64,000 bases of DNA from Echinicola shivajiensis (GCF_018642165.1 NZ_JAHHZM010000013.1:1-64000), one strand, 5' to 3'. Counted from the stretch's first letter, positions 27,412 to 37,361 are shown. The notes: generated by a model not told the origin, from the sequence alone. Program-made: numbers and translations.

Positions 27412-27414
27412 GCT

Positions 27415-29088
27415 TTATAATCTTTCTGCCCAGTAGAATTTTTTTGTGCCCTTTTCCCTCCAATTATCCTGAGTGCCTTCCAAGATTGACAAAAGAATGT
27501 CAGGAATATATTTCGCGTTCCAATTGGTAGAGACCACTTCTATTTTATAATCAGCATCATTTAAATTTTGCCTAGTTTCTTCATCACAAATGAGAAAATC
27601 AAAATTGGACAAAGCTTCCTGGTAATTAGCTTTTGGTAGATTGACCAAAGAATAATCCGTTCCCAGACCTATCCTAATCTTGCTGGCAGTATGGAGGTTG
27701 CCAATAAAGGCTATTTTACTATCATTAGTTATATTTTTTTTCTGGATATGCTCAGCGGCTTGTACTCCTTGATCAGGTAAAGAAATGACCTTGGTGAAAA
27801 GAGATAGACTAAAAAATATCAATAAAATAGCTGTAGTAAGAACGGTGGCTGGTTGCCAAGATTTCTTAAATGCAAGATAAAGAGCAATTAGTAGTGCCAT
27901 AGAAATTAATATTCCCAAAGCGGTAAAAAAGGTAAACGTTCCCAGTCCTAAATTGAGGTATAGGGCAGTGAGGATGACGATTAAGTTGAGGAACAGAAAT
28001 ATACCAGAAGTCCATTTTATTACTTTGCTTTTCAATCCTATTGGGTTTTGCGCTATCAGCCAAGCCAGAGCTACAGCACTTACAGGGAGAACGGGCAGGA
28101 GGTATCTTTCATAAAATACTGAAACCATGCTGGTCATTAAAACCATGGAAATACACCAGATAAATACAAAGCCAAAAAAGGATTTATTAATGTCAGAAAC
28201 CTTTGGATGAATCTTTTTTAGGGAAGCTATCCCCGGTGCTATCCAAGGGAAGAACATCAGAAAATAAAGAACTACAGCCAAAAGGAAGTTGGTAGCAATA
28301 AGCAAGAGTTTACTCCCCACACGGATGCCTACTTGATCCTCTATGAAGGAGTTTAGGTAGGTAGGTCCAAATTTGATATACATGGCCCAAAACCAAAACA
28401 AGCCTATTATCAACATGATAATAATCGAAGGTATATGAGCCAGCTTTTTCCAGGAAATTCTTTGCCAAGGATTGACCAGCAAATATATAAGGGCAATGCC
28501 TCCTAAAGCAGCAGCAGGAAGCCCTTTTACCTCAAATGCCAGTCCAATTCCCAGATAGAGCATCCATAAATACTTTTTGGAAGCATCGTTACCATATTTA
28601 ATCAGGCCAGTCACTCCTAAGACTGATAATGTCATAAATAGGGCCAGTAAAATATCGGGGATGGATCTGGTACTGCTGAAAATGATCAAACCATGACTGG
28701 CAGCAATACACGTGGCTAAATAGCTGATGTTTTTTTGATTGAAGATCAACTGGGCAATGCGATTGACCAAAAGAACTATGATAGCTCCACTCAGCAAGAA
28801 GAAAACTCTCGATGAAAAGGCTGAAATTCCAAATATTTTAAATCCTGCCAGAGCAGTCCAATAGGTGAAAATGGGCTTCTTAAACCTTAATTCCCCACTG
28901 CCCAAATAGGTGGTGAGATAATCTCCATTTTGCATCATCTTGATGGCTGCATCAGTATAATACATTTCGTCTGGATAGTGGAGGTGGAATTGTAAGGCAA
29001 AAGGAGCAACCAAAAGAATGAATAAAGTAATAATTGGCCAGGCTCGGTTTTGAATAGAAGAGGAAAAATTATCTAACATTAAATTCAT
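27415..29088 (-). CDS. GT39-type (ArnT/PMT-like) membrane glycosyltransferase
   Basis: About 557 aa from ATG 29088; upstream in-frame starts would add a poor N-terminus over a promoter-like TAACTTCG at 29139-29146. About 11-12 transmembrane helices. The first periplasmic loop has the hallmark acidic motif (LHYPDEMYYTDAAIKMMQ) and RFKKPIFTYW, as in ArnT/GT83 and PMT/GT39 enzymes, plus a soluble C-terminal part. These use polyprenyl-phosphate sugars to glycosylate lipid or protein on the periplasmic side. Acceptor and sugar unknown. It is divergent from a second gene of the same class. Confidence 0.85.
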   Translation of the reverse strand: MNLMLDNFSSSIQNRAWPIITLFILLVAPFALQFHLHYPDEMYYTDAAIKMMQNGDYLTTYLGSGELRFKKPIFTYWTALAGFKIFGISAFSSRVFFLLSGAIIVLLVNRIAQLIFNQKNISYLATCIAASHGLIIFSSTRSIPDILLALFMTLSVLGVTGLIKYGNDASKKYLWMLYLGIGLAFEVKGLPAAALGGIALIYLLVNPWQRISWKKLAHIPSIIIMLIIGLFWFWAMYIKFGPTYLNSFIEDQVGIRVGSKLLLIATNFLLAVVLYFLMFFPWIAPGIASLKKIHPKVSDINKSFFGFVFIWCISMVLMTSMVSVFYERYLLPVLPVSAVALAWLIAQNPIGLKSKVIKWTSGIFLFLNLIVILTALYLNLGLGTFTFFTALGILISMALLIALYLAFKKSWQPATVLTTAILLIFFSLSLFTKVISLPDQGVQAAEHIQKKNITNDSKIAFIGNLHTASKIRIGLGTDYSLVNLPKANYQEALSNFDFLICDEETRQNLNDADYKIEVVSTNWNAKYIPDILLSILEGTQDNWREKGTKKFYWAERL

Positions 29089-29345
29089 TAGTAAGAATAA
29101 TAGGAATTGTACTATTTGGATTAGGTCCTTTACGGTCGCGAAGTTACAATCTTTCAAAAAGAAGTGGTGATATCAGGACTTAAAATTTTGTTAAAAAAAA
29201 GTATTGTTGTGGATGGAATGTGTTGATTTTCAGATGATAAACTATAAAATAATAGCTATATTTATGTAGCAAAAGGTAATACATATAGATAAATATGTAT
29301 TTAAGCGTTAAGTGATATTGTTTAGACCCGCTAAAGGATTTTTAG

Positions 29346-30848
29346 GTGAAGCGTTATTCATTTCTATTGATTTTGATCATTTCGGTGGTATCAATAGCCA
29401 AGATACTATTTACAGCCACTACTTCTTTAAGTTTGTTTTCTGAGGAGGCACAACATTGGTTATGGTCACAGAATTTGGACTGGAATTATTATTCTAAGCC
29501 ATTGATGGTGGCAGTGTACAATTTTATTTTCACAGGTCTGTTTGGACATACCAATGTTGCCGTGCGCTTAAGTGCGGTCTTATTTTCAGCTGGCACGGCC
29601 TGGATGGTTTTTGAACTGGGCGAGAAGATGTTTAAGGATTCAAGGGTTGGATTCTGGGCCGCTATTATGTTGCTGGTAATGCCTTTTTTTCATTTGGCCT
29701 CCTTCTTTCATACTACGGATTCCTCTTTATTGTTTTTTTGGGCCTTGAGTTTTTATTGGCTTTGGATGGCTACAGAAACCCATAAGACCAGTTATTGGAT
29801 TTATGCAGGTATGGCAAGTGCAATGGGAATGCTTTCTAAAAACACTATGGTTTTGGTAATCCCATTGATTCTTTTGTATTTATTATTGGTGGATGCCAAA
29901 CAGCTTAAGGAAAAGGGTTTTTATATTTTTTGTCTGGTATTTTCACTTTCTTTTATTCCGATAATAATATGGAATATTCAAAACGATTTTGTCACCTTTA
30001 AACATGTGGGGGCTCTTGGAGGGGTGGTCGGTGAAAGTAAGCCCTTTGATCTGACCGCTTCACTGAAGTACATCTCTGAGTATGCCGGAGGTCAAATGGC
30101 CATTATTTCAGCGTTTTTCATTCCCTTCTTATTGATGTCCTTTCGTAGGATGCTGAAGTATAAGGAAAGGCAAATGATATTTATTTTACTACCAGCGGTA
30201 TTGGTCTGGTGTTTATTTTTTGGGATTTCCATTTCGAAAAGGGTAGAGGTCAATTGGCCTGTATTCGCCTATGTTAATCTAAGTATTGCCATGGTTTATG
30301 TAGTTTCAAGTGCTGAGGATTATTGGAGAAAATATGCCCTTTATTCTACCGCTGTATCGGGATTGATGATAATTTTAGTTATGAACCCGGCCTCATTGGA
30401 TTCCTTTGGCTATAAGAAGGTATTGAAGCCAGAAAAGGATCCACTTGGTAGATTGGCTGGATACGCCGAGATGGGGCAAAGAGTGGATTTTCTCATTGAT
30501 TCTTTGGCTTTGAATAAGTATTTTATATTTAGCGATAGTTATCACTTGGCTTCTGAAATGGCTTTTTATGTGAGTGGCAATCCTCAGACATATACGATCA
30601 ACCTGGGGAGAAGAAAAAACCAATTTGATCTTTGGCCTGGAATTGAACAATTTGAAAGGAAGGGTTATTTCGGGCTTTATCTGCAAAGGGGAACAGGTGA
30701 CCGATCTGAGCTGCTCAATGGATTTGAGGAAAGAATATTGAAAGAGGCTTTCCATGTGGTATATAGAGGGGATACTGTGCGGACCTTCAGTATTGAAGTA
30801 TATAAGAACCTGCAGCATGTGGAAGAGCAGGAAAATGAACATTATTGA
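29346..30848 (+). CDS. Second GT39-type membrane glycosyltransferase
   Basis: 500 aa starting at a GTG (MKRYSFLLILIISVVSI). About ten transmembrane helices; loop 1 carries the acidic-aromatic motif SEEAQHWLWSQNLDWNYYSKP and helix 2 has VAVRLSAVLFS, both typical of GT39/ArnT-like transferases. C-terminal soluble domain of about 120 aa. It should move a sugar from a polyprenyl-phosphate donor, the kind that the GT2 enzyme downstream makes. The gene is followed by about 300 bp without a gene and then the GT2/flippase pair. Confidence 0.85.
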   Translation: MKRYSFLLILIISVVSIAKILFTATTSLSLFSEEAQHWLWSQNLDWNYYSKPLMVAVYNFIFTGLFGHTNVAVRLSAVLFSAGTAWMVFELGEKMFKDSRVGFWAAIMLLVMPFFHLASFFHTTDSSLLFFWALSFYWLWMATETHKTSYWIYAGMASAMGMLSKNTMVLVIPLILLYLLLVDAKQLKEKGFYIFCLVFSLSFIPIIIWNIQNDFVTFKHVGALGGVVGESKPFDLTASLKYISEYAGGQMAIISAFFIPFLLMSFRRMLKYKERQMIFILLPAVLVWCLFFGISISKRVEVNWPVFAYVNLSIAMVYVVSSAEDYWRKYALYSTAVSGLMIILVMNPASLDSFGYKKVLKPEKDPLGRLAGYAEMGQRVDFLIDSLALNKYFIFSDSYHLASEMAFYVSGNPQTYTINLGRRKNQFDLWPGIEQFERKGYFGLYLQRGTGDRSELLNGFEERILKEAFHVVYRGDTVRTFSIEVYKNLQHVEEQENEHY

Positions 30849-31099
30849 TCTTTCCTTTTTAGTGTATAATTAGTTGATTATCTTCTTTTTTAGGCTTGTT
30901 AAGTTTTAGGGATGTGCTGTTAACTTAGTTTTGAAAGGTGTTGTTTAACAAAAATGGATTTTTTAAGTGGCTGTTACATTTTTTGCTTTGTCCAAGGTGT
31001 TAATGCCTAAATGTCTTTTTTATGTATCAAAAATAAGCCTAATGCTAGGGTGTAAAATCAAGAAAGCATTATCAAAAGGTTAGGTTTTGATAGGGCTTC

Positions 31100-31130
31100 T
31101 TGGTGAGAGGTCAAAAAAGGATTAATTTTG
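31100..31130 (+). promoter_or_regulatory. Promoter of the GT2/flippase gene pair
   Basis: TTGG at 31100-31103, 19 nt, then TAATTTTG at 31123-31130. The start point would be near 31137, which excludes the longer in-frame start at 31100 and supports ATG 31148. Confidence 0.7.
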
Positions 31131-31147
31131 GCCAAATTTTATATGGT

Positions 31148-32089
31148 ATGTCTAAATTACAACTCTCTCTAGTCGTTACTGTTTTTAACGAAGAAGAGAA
31201 TATTAAACCCCTTTTGGAAGCAATCTATAGCTCTATGGAAAGTATAGATTACGAATTGATATTGGTGGATGATGGGTCTACGGATAAAACTGTTGCCGAA
31301 TCAAAGAAATATGCAAATGAGCGAACCAGGGTGTTGATTTTTAATAAGAATTATGGACAAACTACTGCCTTGGCTGCCGGAATAGACCATGCTGAGGGGG
31401 AGTATATTTCCACCATGGATGGAGATTTGCAAAATGACCCTTCAGATATTCCAATGATGCTAAAAAAGGCCATTGATGAGGATTGGGATGTGGTGGCAGG
31501 AGTAAGGGCCAATAGAAAGGATGGTTTTGTACTTAGGAAGATTCCTAGTAAGATGGCCAACTGGATGATTAGAAATACTACAGGGGTACATTTGAAAGAT
31601 TACGGTTGCAGTTTAAGGGTATATAAGGCACATATTGCCCAAGACATGGGATTATATGGGGAATTGCATCGTTTTATTCCTGTTTTGGCGAAGCAGGAAG
31701 GGGCTAGGATGACCGAAGTGGATGTTAAGCATCATCCAAGAATTCACGGTACTTCAAAATATGGCTTGAACAGGACCTTTAAGGTAATGGCTGATTTGAT
31801 TTTGATGCTTTTCTTCCAAAAGTACCTTCAGCGACCTATTCACCTTTTCGGTACTATGGGGCTTTTAGCCTTTTTCATTGGAGTGATCATCAATATATAT
31901 TTATTGGCCCTTAAAATTCTGGGTGAAGATATCTGGGGAAGGCCAATATTGTTGGTGGGCTTGATCTTGGTTCTAGGAGGTTTGCAACTGATCACAACAG
32001 GGATTGTTGCAGAGATTATAATAAGGACTTATTTTGAATCCCAGGATAAAAAGACATATAAAGTAAAAGAGGAATTCCGAGGTGAATAA
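31148..32089 (+). CDS. GT2 glycosyltransferase, polyprenyl-phosphate sugar synthase type (DPM1/GtrB-like)
   Basis: 313 aa from ATG 31148 (MSKLQLSLVVTVFNEEENI). GT-A fold with nucleotide motif LILVDDGSTD, metal-binding DxD in TMDGDLQNDP and a DYGCSLRVYK acceptor motif, then two C-terminal transmembrane helices. Known for the family: transfer of glucose, mannose or similar from a nucleotide sugar to undecaprenyl phosphate on the cytoplasmic face. Its product could feed the neighbouring GT39-type enzymes. It overlaps the next gene by 8 bp, so the two are translationally linked. Confidence 0.9.
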   Translation: MSKLQLSLVVTVFNEEENIKPLLEAIYSSMESIDYELILVDDGSTDKTVAESKKYANERTRVLIFNKNYGQTTALAAGIDHAEGEYISTMDGDLQNDPSDIPMMLKKAIDEDWDVVAGVRANRKDGFVLRKIPSKMANWMIRNTTGVHLKDYGCSLRVYKAHIAQDMGLYGELHRFIPVLAKQEGARMTEVDVKHHPRIHGTSKYGLNRTFKVMADLILMLFFQKYLQRPIHLFGTMGLLAFFIGVIINIYLLALKILGEDIWGRPILLVGLILVLGGLQLITTGIVAEIIIRTYFESQDKKTYKVKEEFRGE

Positions 32090-32960
32090 GAAAAACATCA
32101 AGCTACTCCTAAAAGTACTCCTTACGGGAGTAGCGATTTACCTGGTAATTCGAAAGATTGATACACAAGCCACTTGGCAAGTGTTGAAGGATATCAACTT
32201 GGGCTATCTTTTATTGGCCGTTTTATTTTTTACACTTTCAAAGGTGATTTCTTCTTTGCGTCTTAATTTTTATTTCAGGGATTTGGAGGTGAATTTGTCT
32301 GAAACAAGCAATCTCAAATTATATTGGAAAGGGATGTTTTATAATCTGTTCCTTCCTGGTGGAATAGGTGGGGATGGATATAAGGTTTACTTGCTCAATA
32401 AATATTTCAAAGGGCCAGTTAAAAAGCTTTTGGCAGCGGTGCTTTTGGATAGGATAAGTGGATTGGCAGCTTTAGTGTTTTTGCTTTTGGGAATTTGGTT
32501 TTTCTTGCAAAAAGATGGGATAGATCTGCCGATAATGGACTTGAATATGCTTGCAGGAGCAGGTTTGCTATTAACACCAACTATTTTTGGAGTGGTTTAC
32601 TGGTGGTGGTTTAAGTCCTTCAGATCATCGATGCTGATAAGCTCCTTGTATTCTATATTGGTGCAATGCTCCCAGCTCGTAAGTGCCTACTTTATCCTTT
32701 TGGCTTTGGGGATACATGAGCAGATATTGGATTACCAGTTTGTGTTTTTATTGTCTTCGATTGTTGCCGTATTGCCTTTGACCATTGGAGGAGTAGGAGC
32801 AAGGGAGCTGGTATTTATTTTTAGTCATAGCTATATGGGGATAGATAAAAATGCTGCAGTAGCTTTTAGCTTGATCTTTTTCCTGATTACAGCTTTGGTA
32901 TCGCTAATCGGCGCTTTCCTGAAAGTGGATATTGAATCTGAAGTTTCAGTAACTAATTAG
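32082..32960 (+). CDS. Flippase-like membrane protein (LPG synthase TM region / YbhN family)
   Basis: 292 aa, about eight transmembrane helices. Family features: an early LLLAVLFFTLSKVISSLR helix, the NLFLPGGIGGDGYKVYLL motif, LLDRISGLAAL, and TIGGVGARELVFI near the end. Only the membrane domain of lysylphosphatidylglycerol synthases is present, with no GNAT-like catalytic half, so it is not an aminoacyl transferase. Often found next to GT2 genes, where a lipid-linked sugar flippase role has been proposed. Its stop overlaps the stop of the convergent chromate transporter. Confidence 0.85.
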   Translation: MNKKNIKLLLKVLLTGVAIYLVIRKIDTQATWQVLKDINLGYLLLAVLFFTLSKVISSLRLNFYFRDLEVNLSETSNLKLYWKGMFYNLFLPGGIGGDGYKVYLLNKYFKGPVKKLLAAVLLDRISGLAALVFLLLGIWFFLQKDGIDLPIMDLNMLAGAGLLLTPTIFGVVYWWWFKSFRSSMLISSLYSILVQCSQLVSAYFILLALGIHEQILDYQFVFLLSSIVAVLPLTIGGVGARELVFIFSHSYMGIDKNAAVAFSLIFFLITALVSLIGAFLKVDIESEVSVTN

Positions 32961-34168
32961 CCCAAGAAATTATTGGACAGCAGTTGGTAGCCCAAGCCAA
33001 TTACAATGCCGCCCAGGATGATGAGTGGTGAAGGGATTTTGGTGAATTGCAATAAAAGATAAGTTCCTACAATGGCTGATATATTGAATATATTGGCCGG
33101 CATAGGTTCAAAAAGCAAGTAGGCAGCTGCAATCAACATCCCGCAACTGACAGCATTGATGCCTTCCAAAGCCGCTCTGACAGGCCTGTATTTTTTGAGT
33201 TCATCCCAAAATTTAATCACAAAGAATATCAGGAATGTACCCGGCAGAAAAATACCTGCAGCAGCAATTAATCCACCAGTAATAGCGCCGGTAATTCCCA
33301 TACTACGCATGGAGAGAGCACCTATATAAGAACTAATGCTAAATGTAGGGCCTGGGACTCCTTGAGAGATGGCATAGCCCGTTAGAAATTCCTCGGATGT
33401 AAGGTAGGCCTTGAACTCCACGAATTCTGTGTAAAGGTAAGGGACTAAGACTTGCCCGCCTCCAAATATAAGGCTACCATTACGGTAGAAGTTCTCAAAT
33501 AACCTGATGGGTAGAATTCGGGTAAAGTGCCCTAATGTGGCCGCTAGAATCAGTACTCCTGCCCAAAGTAAGAAGTTGGCCCATTTTACATTGATACCAC
33601 GTTTTTCCTCTATTTTTGGCTGCTTATGAAATTTCAAAGAGGTGAACACTCCCCCGATTACCAGCATTACCGGGAATACGTAGGGGGAATTATAGAAGAA
33701 AGCCACAAAAGCCGAGAGCATCATCAAAACGGTCGCTTCGGGAGTTTTGACCATTTTACCTATGGTTTTCTGGGCCGCATAAATGATAAAACCGATCGCC
33801 ATAGGCTGAATGAATTTTGCAAAATCGAGCGAACCGGAAGTTTGGGTCTGCAGGAAATCCACCAAGATGGCCGCAGAAGTCATGATGAGGGTAGCAGGAA
33901 GTATCCATACCAGTAAGGAGAGATAGGCAAGATTAGGCCCCCCAACCCTATAACCTATAGCAGAGATGGTTTGAGTTGAAGTAGGGCCTGGCAAGACCTG
34001 GCAGAGTGCGTGTAATTCCCAAAGATCTTCCTCTGAAATATAACGGCGTTTTTTAACCATCATGTCCAAGACCATTGCCAAGAAGGCCTGAGGTCCCCCA
34101 AATGCCGTAACTGACAATGTAATGACATCCTTTAGGTAGAGGTAATATTTGACTTTCCTTATGGTCAC
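32957..34168 (-). CDS. chrA: Chromate efflux transporter, two-domain ChrA
   Basis: 403 aa from a GTG start. It contains two homologous CHR domains: the first with FGGPQAFLAMV and CQVLPGPTSTQT, the second with FGGGQVLVPYLY and SQGVPGPTFSIS. That is the long-chain (bidomain) ChrA layout, with about 10-12 transmembrane helices. Known for the family: efflux of chromate across the inner membrane; some members may move other oxyanions. No chromate regulator or reductase is adjacent. The next gene on the same strand ends 5 bp before this one starts. Confidence 0.93.
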   Translation of the reverse strand: MTIRKVKYYLYLKDVITLSVTAFGGPQAFLAMVLDMMVKKRRYISEEDLWELHALCQVLPGPTSTQTISAIGYRVGGPNLAYLSLLVWILPATLIMTSAAILVDFLQTQTSGSLDFAKFIQPMAIGFIIYAAQKTIGKMVKTPEATVLMMLSAFVAFFYNSPYVFPVMLVIGGVFTSLKFHKQPKIEEKRGINVKWANFLLWAGVLILAATLGHFTRILPIRLFENFYRNGSLIFGGGQVLVPYLYTEFVEFKAYLTSEEFLTGYAISQGVPGPTFSISSYIGALSMRSMGITGAITGGLIAAAGIFLPGTFLIFFVIKFWDELKKYRPVRAALEGINAVSCGMLIAAAYLLFEPMPANIFNISAIVGTYLLLQFTKIPSPLIILGGIVIGLGYQLLSNNFLG

Positions 34169-34173
34169 GAGAA

Positions 34174-35154
34174 CTATTTACGTAAGCCCAGTTCTCTTAA
34201 CCTTTCTTCTAGAAATTCTCCAGCAGTGGCATCAGCAAATGCTTTTGGGTTTTCTTCATCCACGCAGGAATCAAGACAGGTTAAGTCCATATCGGACCTT
34301 GGGTGCATGAAAAAAGGAATGGAATACCGACTGCTGTTCATTTTGTCCCTAGGAGGATTGACCACTCGGTGAATGGTTGATTTCAATTTTTTATTGGTCA
34401 GCCTTTCCAGCATATCTCCCACATTAACTACTAGCTGTTCAGGAAGAGCTGTGATAGGGATCCACTTTCCATCTTTTCTAAGCACCTGTAGTCCATCGGC
34501 ACTGGCTCCCATCAAAAGAGTGATTAGATTGATGTCTCCATGTTCCGCTGCCCTAACAGCATCTGCAGGGACTTCTTCTGGATTTTGAATAGGGAAATAA
34601 TGAATTGGCCTAAGTATAGAGTTGCCATGCAATACCTTGGACTCGAAATAATCTTCAGAAAGTTCCAAGTGAAGAGCAATGGCCCTAAGCATGGCTTTAC
34701 CGGCATTTTCAATGGTAGAAAATACCTCTAAGGCCACATCCTTAAAATCAGGGATTTCAGTGGGCCAAACATTGGGTGGATAATCTTTTTTGAGTGGATC
34801 ACTATCTGGGATATGGCTTAAATCTTGTCCGACATGGTAAAATTCCTTTAAATCCCCTGTATTTCTTCCCTTTGCATGTTCCTTGCCTTTTCCAGTGTAT
34901 CCTCGTTGATATCCAATTTCAGGACGTTCATACTGATTTTTCACACTGTCATCTAGGATGAAAAAATTCTTTATACTTTGATAGAGCTTGTCTTGTAGTT
35001 CTTGAGTAAGGCCATGGTTTTTGATTGCCACAAAACCGATGTTTTGATAGGCATCCCCCAGTTTTTTTACAAAGGCAGCTTTTGTATTGGCATCGCCAGT
35101 GGTAAAATCAGCCAGGTCCAGAGATGGGATTTCATTATATAGGATATCACTCAT
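34174..35154 (-). CDS. 2-oxoglutarate/Fe(II) oxygenase, isopenicillin N synthase-like
   Basis: 326 aa. An N-terminal DIOX_N-like domain (IPSLDLADFTTG...GFVAIKNHG) precedes a double-stranded beta-helix core. The iron ligands are visible as His-x-Asp in EHGDINLITLL and a later His in TIHRVVNPP; the Arg-x-Ser 2-oxoglutarate motif is in SRYSIPFFMHP. Substrate unknown; related bacterial proteins are annotated loosely as IPNS-like. It reads into chrA after 5 bp, but a shared function is not evident. Confidence 0.88.
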   Translation of the reverse strand: MSDILYNEIPSLDLADFTTGDANTKAAFVKKLGDAYQNIGFVAIKNHGLTQELQDKLYQSIKNFFILDDSVKNQYERPEIGYQRGYTGKGKEHAKGRNTGDLKEFYHVGQDLSHIPDSDPLKKDYPPNVWPTEIPDFKDVALEVFSTIENAGKAMLRAIALHLELSEDYFESKVLHGNSILRPIHYFPIQNPEEVPADAVRAAEHGDINLITLLMGASADGLQVLRKDGKWIPITALPEQLVVNVGDMLERLTNKKLKSTIHRVVNPPRDKMNSSRYSIPFFMHPRSDMDLTCLDSCVDEENPKAFADATAGEFLEERLRELGLRK

Positions 35155-35232
35155 GACGTATTTTATTTATGTTGCAAGGTAAATATTTTATGGGAAATTT
35201 AAATATCTTTAGGCAAACCCAAAGTTGTACAT

Positions 35233-36000
35233 ATGAAGAAAATCAGCCCAATTGCCTATATATTTTTAATGATATTTATCATGCTTTCATGTGAGACCAA
35301 AACCAACGAAAAAGTTGAACAAGAGTCCCTTGTTGAAGAAGAATTAGTGGTAGAGGAGAAGGCTATTAAATTCCAATACTTGATCCAAGAAGCGTCTTAT
35401 CCTGATGCCATGTTAGAACTCTACAGTCCTTTAGAAAATGAGGTGTTTAAGGAGGGGCGAGTGCCATTTGAATTCAATATCAAAAATTATCCTTTTGAAG
35501 ATGGGATAAATGGATTTCAGCTAAAGATGATTATTAATGGCAATGATCCTATTGGATATAATATGCCAATTTTCAAAAAGAAGCTTGATAGGGGAACCTA
35601 TAAGGTGCTGGCCTATCTGGTAGATGACACAGGTCTTGCCCTAAAGGAATATGGTAACTACGTAGATAGAGATTTCGTGGTGGGAGAATCGAATCCTTTC
35701 CCGGAAAATGAAGACCCTGTAATTGGCTTAAATTTGCCTCATAATGGCCAAGAGTTCAAAAAAGATGAAGCTGTACTAGTTGACTTTATTTTGGTAGGAG
35801 GAGATTTGGAAGAAGATGGAATGACCATAAAAATCAGCGTGGATGGCAAGGAATATATTGTTAAGGAGTTAGGTCAGGTTAAAATCAGTGATCTTCCAGT
35901 TGGTAAACATAAACTCGAAGTTGTACTGGTAGACTCTGATGGCAATGAAATTTCTGGGATCTTTTCCAAAAGCATAAAAGAAATTATCATTAGCGGATGA
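35233..36000 (+). CDS. Hypothetical lipoprotein
   Basis: 255 aa with a lipoprotein signal (MKKISPIAYIFLMIFIMLSC, Cys20), a Glu-rich linker (EEELVVEEKA) and two similar beta-sandwich-like segments: YSPLENEVFKEGRVPFEFNI and LPHNGQEFKKDEAVLVDFIL open them, and each ends in a GTYKV/GKHKLEV strand. That internal duplication suggests two Ig-like domains. I do not recognise a family. It is divergent from the oxygenase and convergent with recO (6 bp apart), and looks monocistronic. Confidence 0.7.
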   Translation: MKKISPIAYIFLMIFIMLSCETKTNEKVEQESLVEEELVVEEKAIKFQYLIQEASYPDAMLELYSPLENEVFKEGRVPFEFNIKNYPFEDGINGFQLKMIINGNDPIGYNMPIFKKKLDRGTYKVLAYLVDDTGLALKEYGNYVDRDFVVGESNPFPENEDPVIGLNLPHNGQEFKKDEAVLVDFILVGGDLEEDGMTIKISVDGKEYIVKELGQVKISDLPVGKHKLEVVLVDSDGNEISGIFSKSIKEIIISG

Positions 36001-36006
36001 TTGGCT

Positions 36007-36693
36007 TTACATTAGGTTTCTAAGGACTTCCAAGGATTTGACTTCTGAAAAGGTCTCAAGGTGTATGCTGTAGAACTTTAAAAGGTCATCCAATAATTTC
36101 CTGCGAATAGATGCTGGGATTCTAGTTTCATTATTGAATGGCGCATGTAAGAGCTGGTTGAAGTGTCGCTTTTCCTCTAAAGCATATGAGGAGTCGTTGA
36201 TGTCAGGATGGACCTGTTCAAAGAATTCAGTAGCATTGTTGGGAGAGAAACCCAAAAATCTCGAAGTTTCCAATAAGAAGGCTATGGGGTAATTGCCCAG
36301 ATTGATTCCCTCTTGATCCAATAAAGCGATCGCTTGATAGATAAAGTCAAACAGATATTCATTATGATAGTTTTCGTATATGGATTTGCCTAGCACTTCA
36401 GCAATAAACATAGCTGTACCAGATCGATAATAATCAAAAGGGATTTTATGAAAGGGAATGGATAGTTTTACTTCCGAAATTCGATTGAGGGAAGCATTGT
36501 CCTTGTCATATACTACCAGGTCCAATAAGGTGAGAGGCTGGTAAAAGGCCATTTTAGATTTAGACTTAGGGCTGCGCACACCATTGACTATATAACTCTT
36601 CAGCCCCAGGTCCCTAGTGAAGATTTTAACGATAATAGAAGTCTCCTTGTACTTGATATAGTGAATAACGATGCCTTGGGTTTTTTTTATCAT
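36007..36693 (-). CDS. recO: DNA repair protein RecO
   Basis: 228 aa. N-terminal OB fold (KTQGIVIHYIKYKETSIIVKIFT, GLKSYIVNGVRSPKSKSKM) followed by the helical domain (RSGTAMFIAEVLGKSI, LETSRFLGFSPN). The cysteine cluster of some RecO zinc fingers is absent. It helps RecF/RecR load RecA onto SSB-coated single strands. It lies 28 bp downstream of tdk on the same strand, so co-transcription with tdk is likely. Confidence 0.9.
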   Translation of the reverse strand: MIKKTQGIVIHYIKYKETSIIVKIFTRDLGLKSYIVNGVRSPKSKSKMAFYQPLTLLDLVVYDKDNASLNRISEVKLSIPFHKIPFDYYRSGTAMFIAEVLGKSIYENYHNEYLFDFIYQAIALLDQEGINLGNYPIAFLLETSRFLGFSPNNATEFFEQVHPDINDSSYALEEKRHFNQLLHAPFNNETRIPASIRRKLLDDLLKFYSIHLETFSEVKSLEVLRNLM

Positions 36694-36721
36694 GGCCTAA
36701 TGGACAAAGGGAGGTGAGGGA

Positions 36722-37306
36722 TTATTTTTTGTCTTCATAAAAACATTTCCTGCATCTTGCTTCATAGCTTTCTTTTTCTCCAAGCACCACTTTTTGTTTA
36801 GCATCCGATAGTCTAAAGCTGTAAGAAGCCAAATCCCCACATTTCATGCAGATGGCATGTACTTTAGTAACATATTCGGCTATAGCAAGAAGCTGTGGCA
36901 TAGGTTCAAATGGTTTTCCCTCAAAATCCATGTCCAGACCAGCAAGGATGATTCTTTTTCCTCCTAGTGCCAGTTTATTCACCACTTGTGTAAGATTTTC
37001 ATCAAAAAATTGGGCTTCATCAATACCTACGACTTCACAATCCCCTGCTAAAAGCATGATGTCGTCTGCAAATTGGACCGGAGTAGACCTGATTTCATTT
37101 TCATTATGGGAAACCACTTTGGTTTCATGATATCGGGTATCCATCGCTGGTTTGAAGATTTCCACTTTTTGCTTGGCAATTAGGGCCCGGTTTAGCCTTC
37201 GGATCAACTCTTCTGTTTTTCCTGAGAACATGGAGCCACAAATAACCTCTATGTGACCTGTTTTATCTTTGGGGTGCTTGTTTCCTATGGAAGGCTCTAT
37301 AAACAT
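36722..37306 (-). CDS. tdk: Thymidine kinase
   Basis: 194 aa. P-loop in [15 protein letters not shown], catalytic/lid region [12 protein letters not shown], thymidine-binding [13 protein letters not shown] and a zinc ribbon with Cys-x-x-Cys pairs (ICMKCG; RCRKCF). This is the type II (TK1-like) enzyme that phosphorylates thymidine in the salvage pathway. It sits upstream of recO on the same strand. Confidence 0.95.
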   Translation of the reverse strand: MFIEPSIGNKHPKDKTGHIEVICGSMFSGKTEELIRRLNRALIAKQKVEIFKPAMDTRYHETKVVSHNENEIRSTPVQFADDIMLLAGDCEVVGIDEAQFFDENLTQVVNKLALGGKRIILAGLDMDFEGKPFEPMPQLLAIAEYVTKVHAICMKCGDLASYSFRLSDAKQKVVLGEKESYEARCRKCFYEDKK

Positions 37307-37361
37307 TTTCAGTTGATCTTTATCTCAATTTAGCTTGATTGAAGTATGAATAACAGGGGAA

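Noticed and set aside
27348-27414. tRNA cluster after hpf, as in some relatives
   Set aside because: Only a terminator lies here; no cloverleaf could be formed. No tRNA was recognised anywhere in the window by eye.
32082-32960. Lysylphosphatidylglycerol synthase (MprF)
   Set aside because: Only the membrane half is present; the C-terminal aminoacyl-transferase domain is missing.
33626-33916. Plus-strand frame of about 96 codons opposite chrA
   Set aside because: Antisense shadow with His/Arg-rich composition and no initiation signal.
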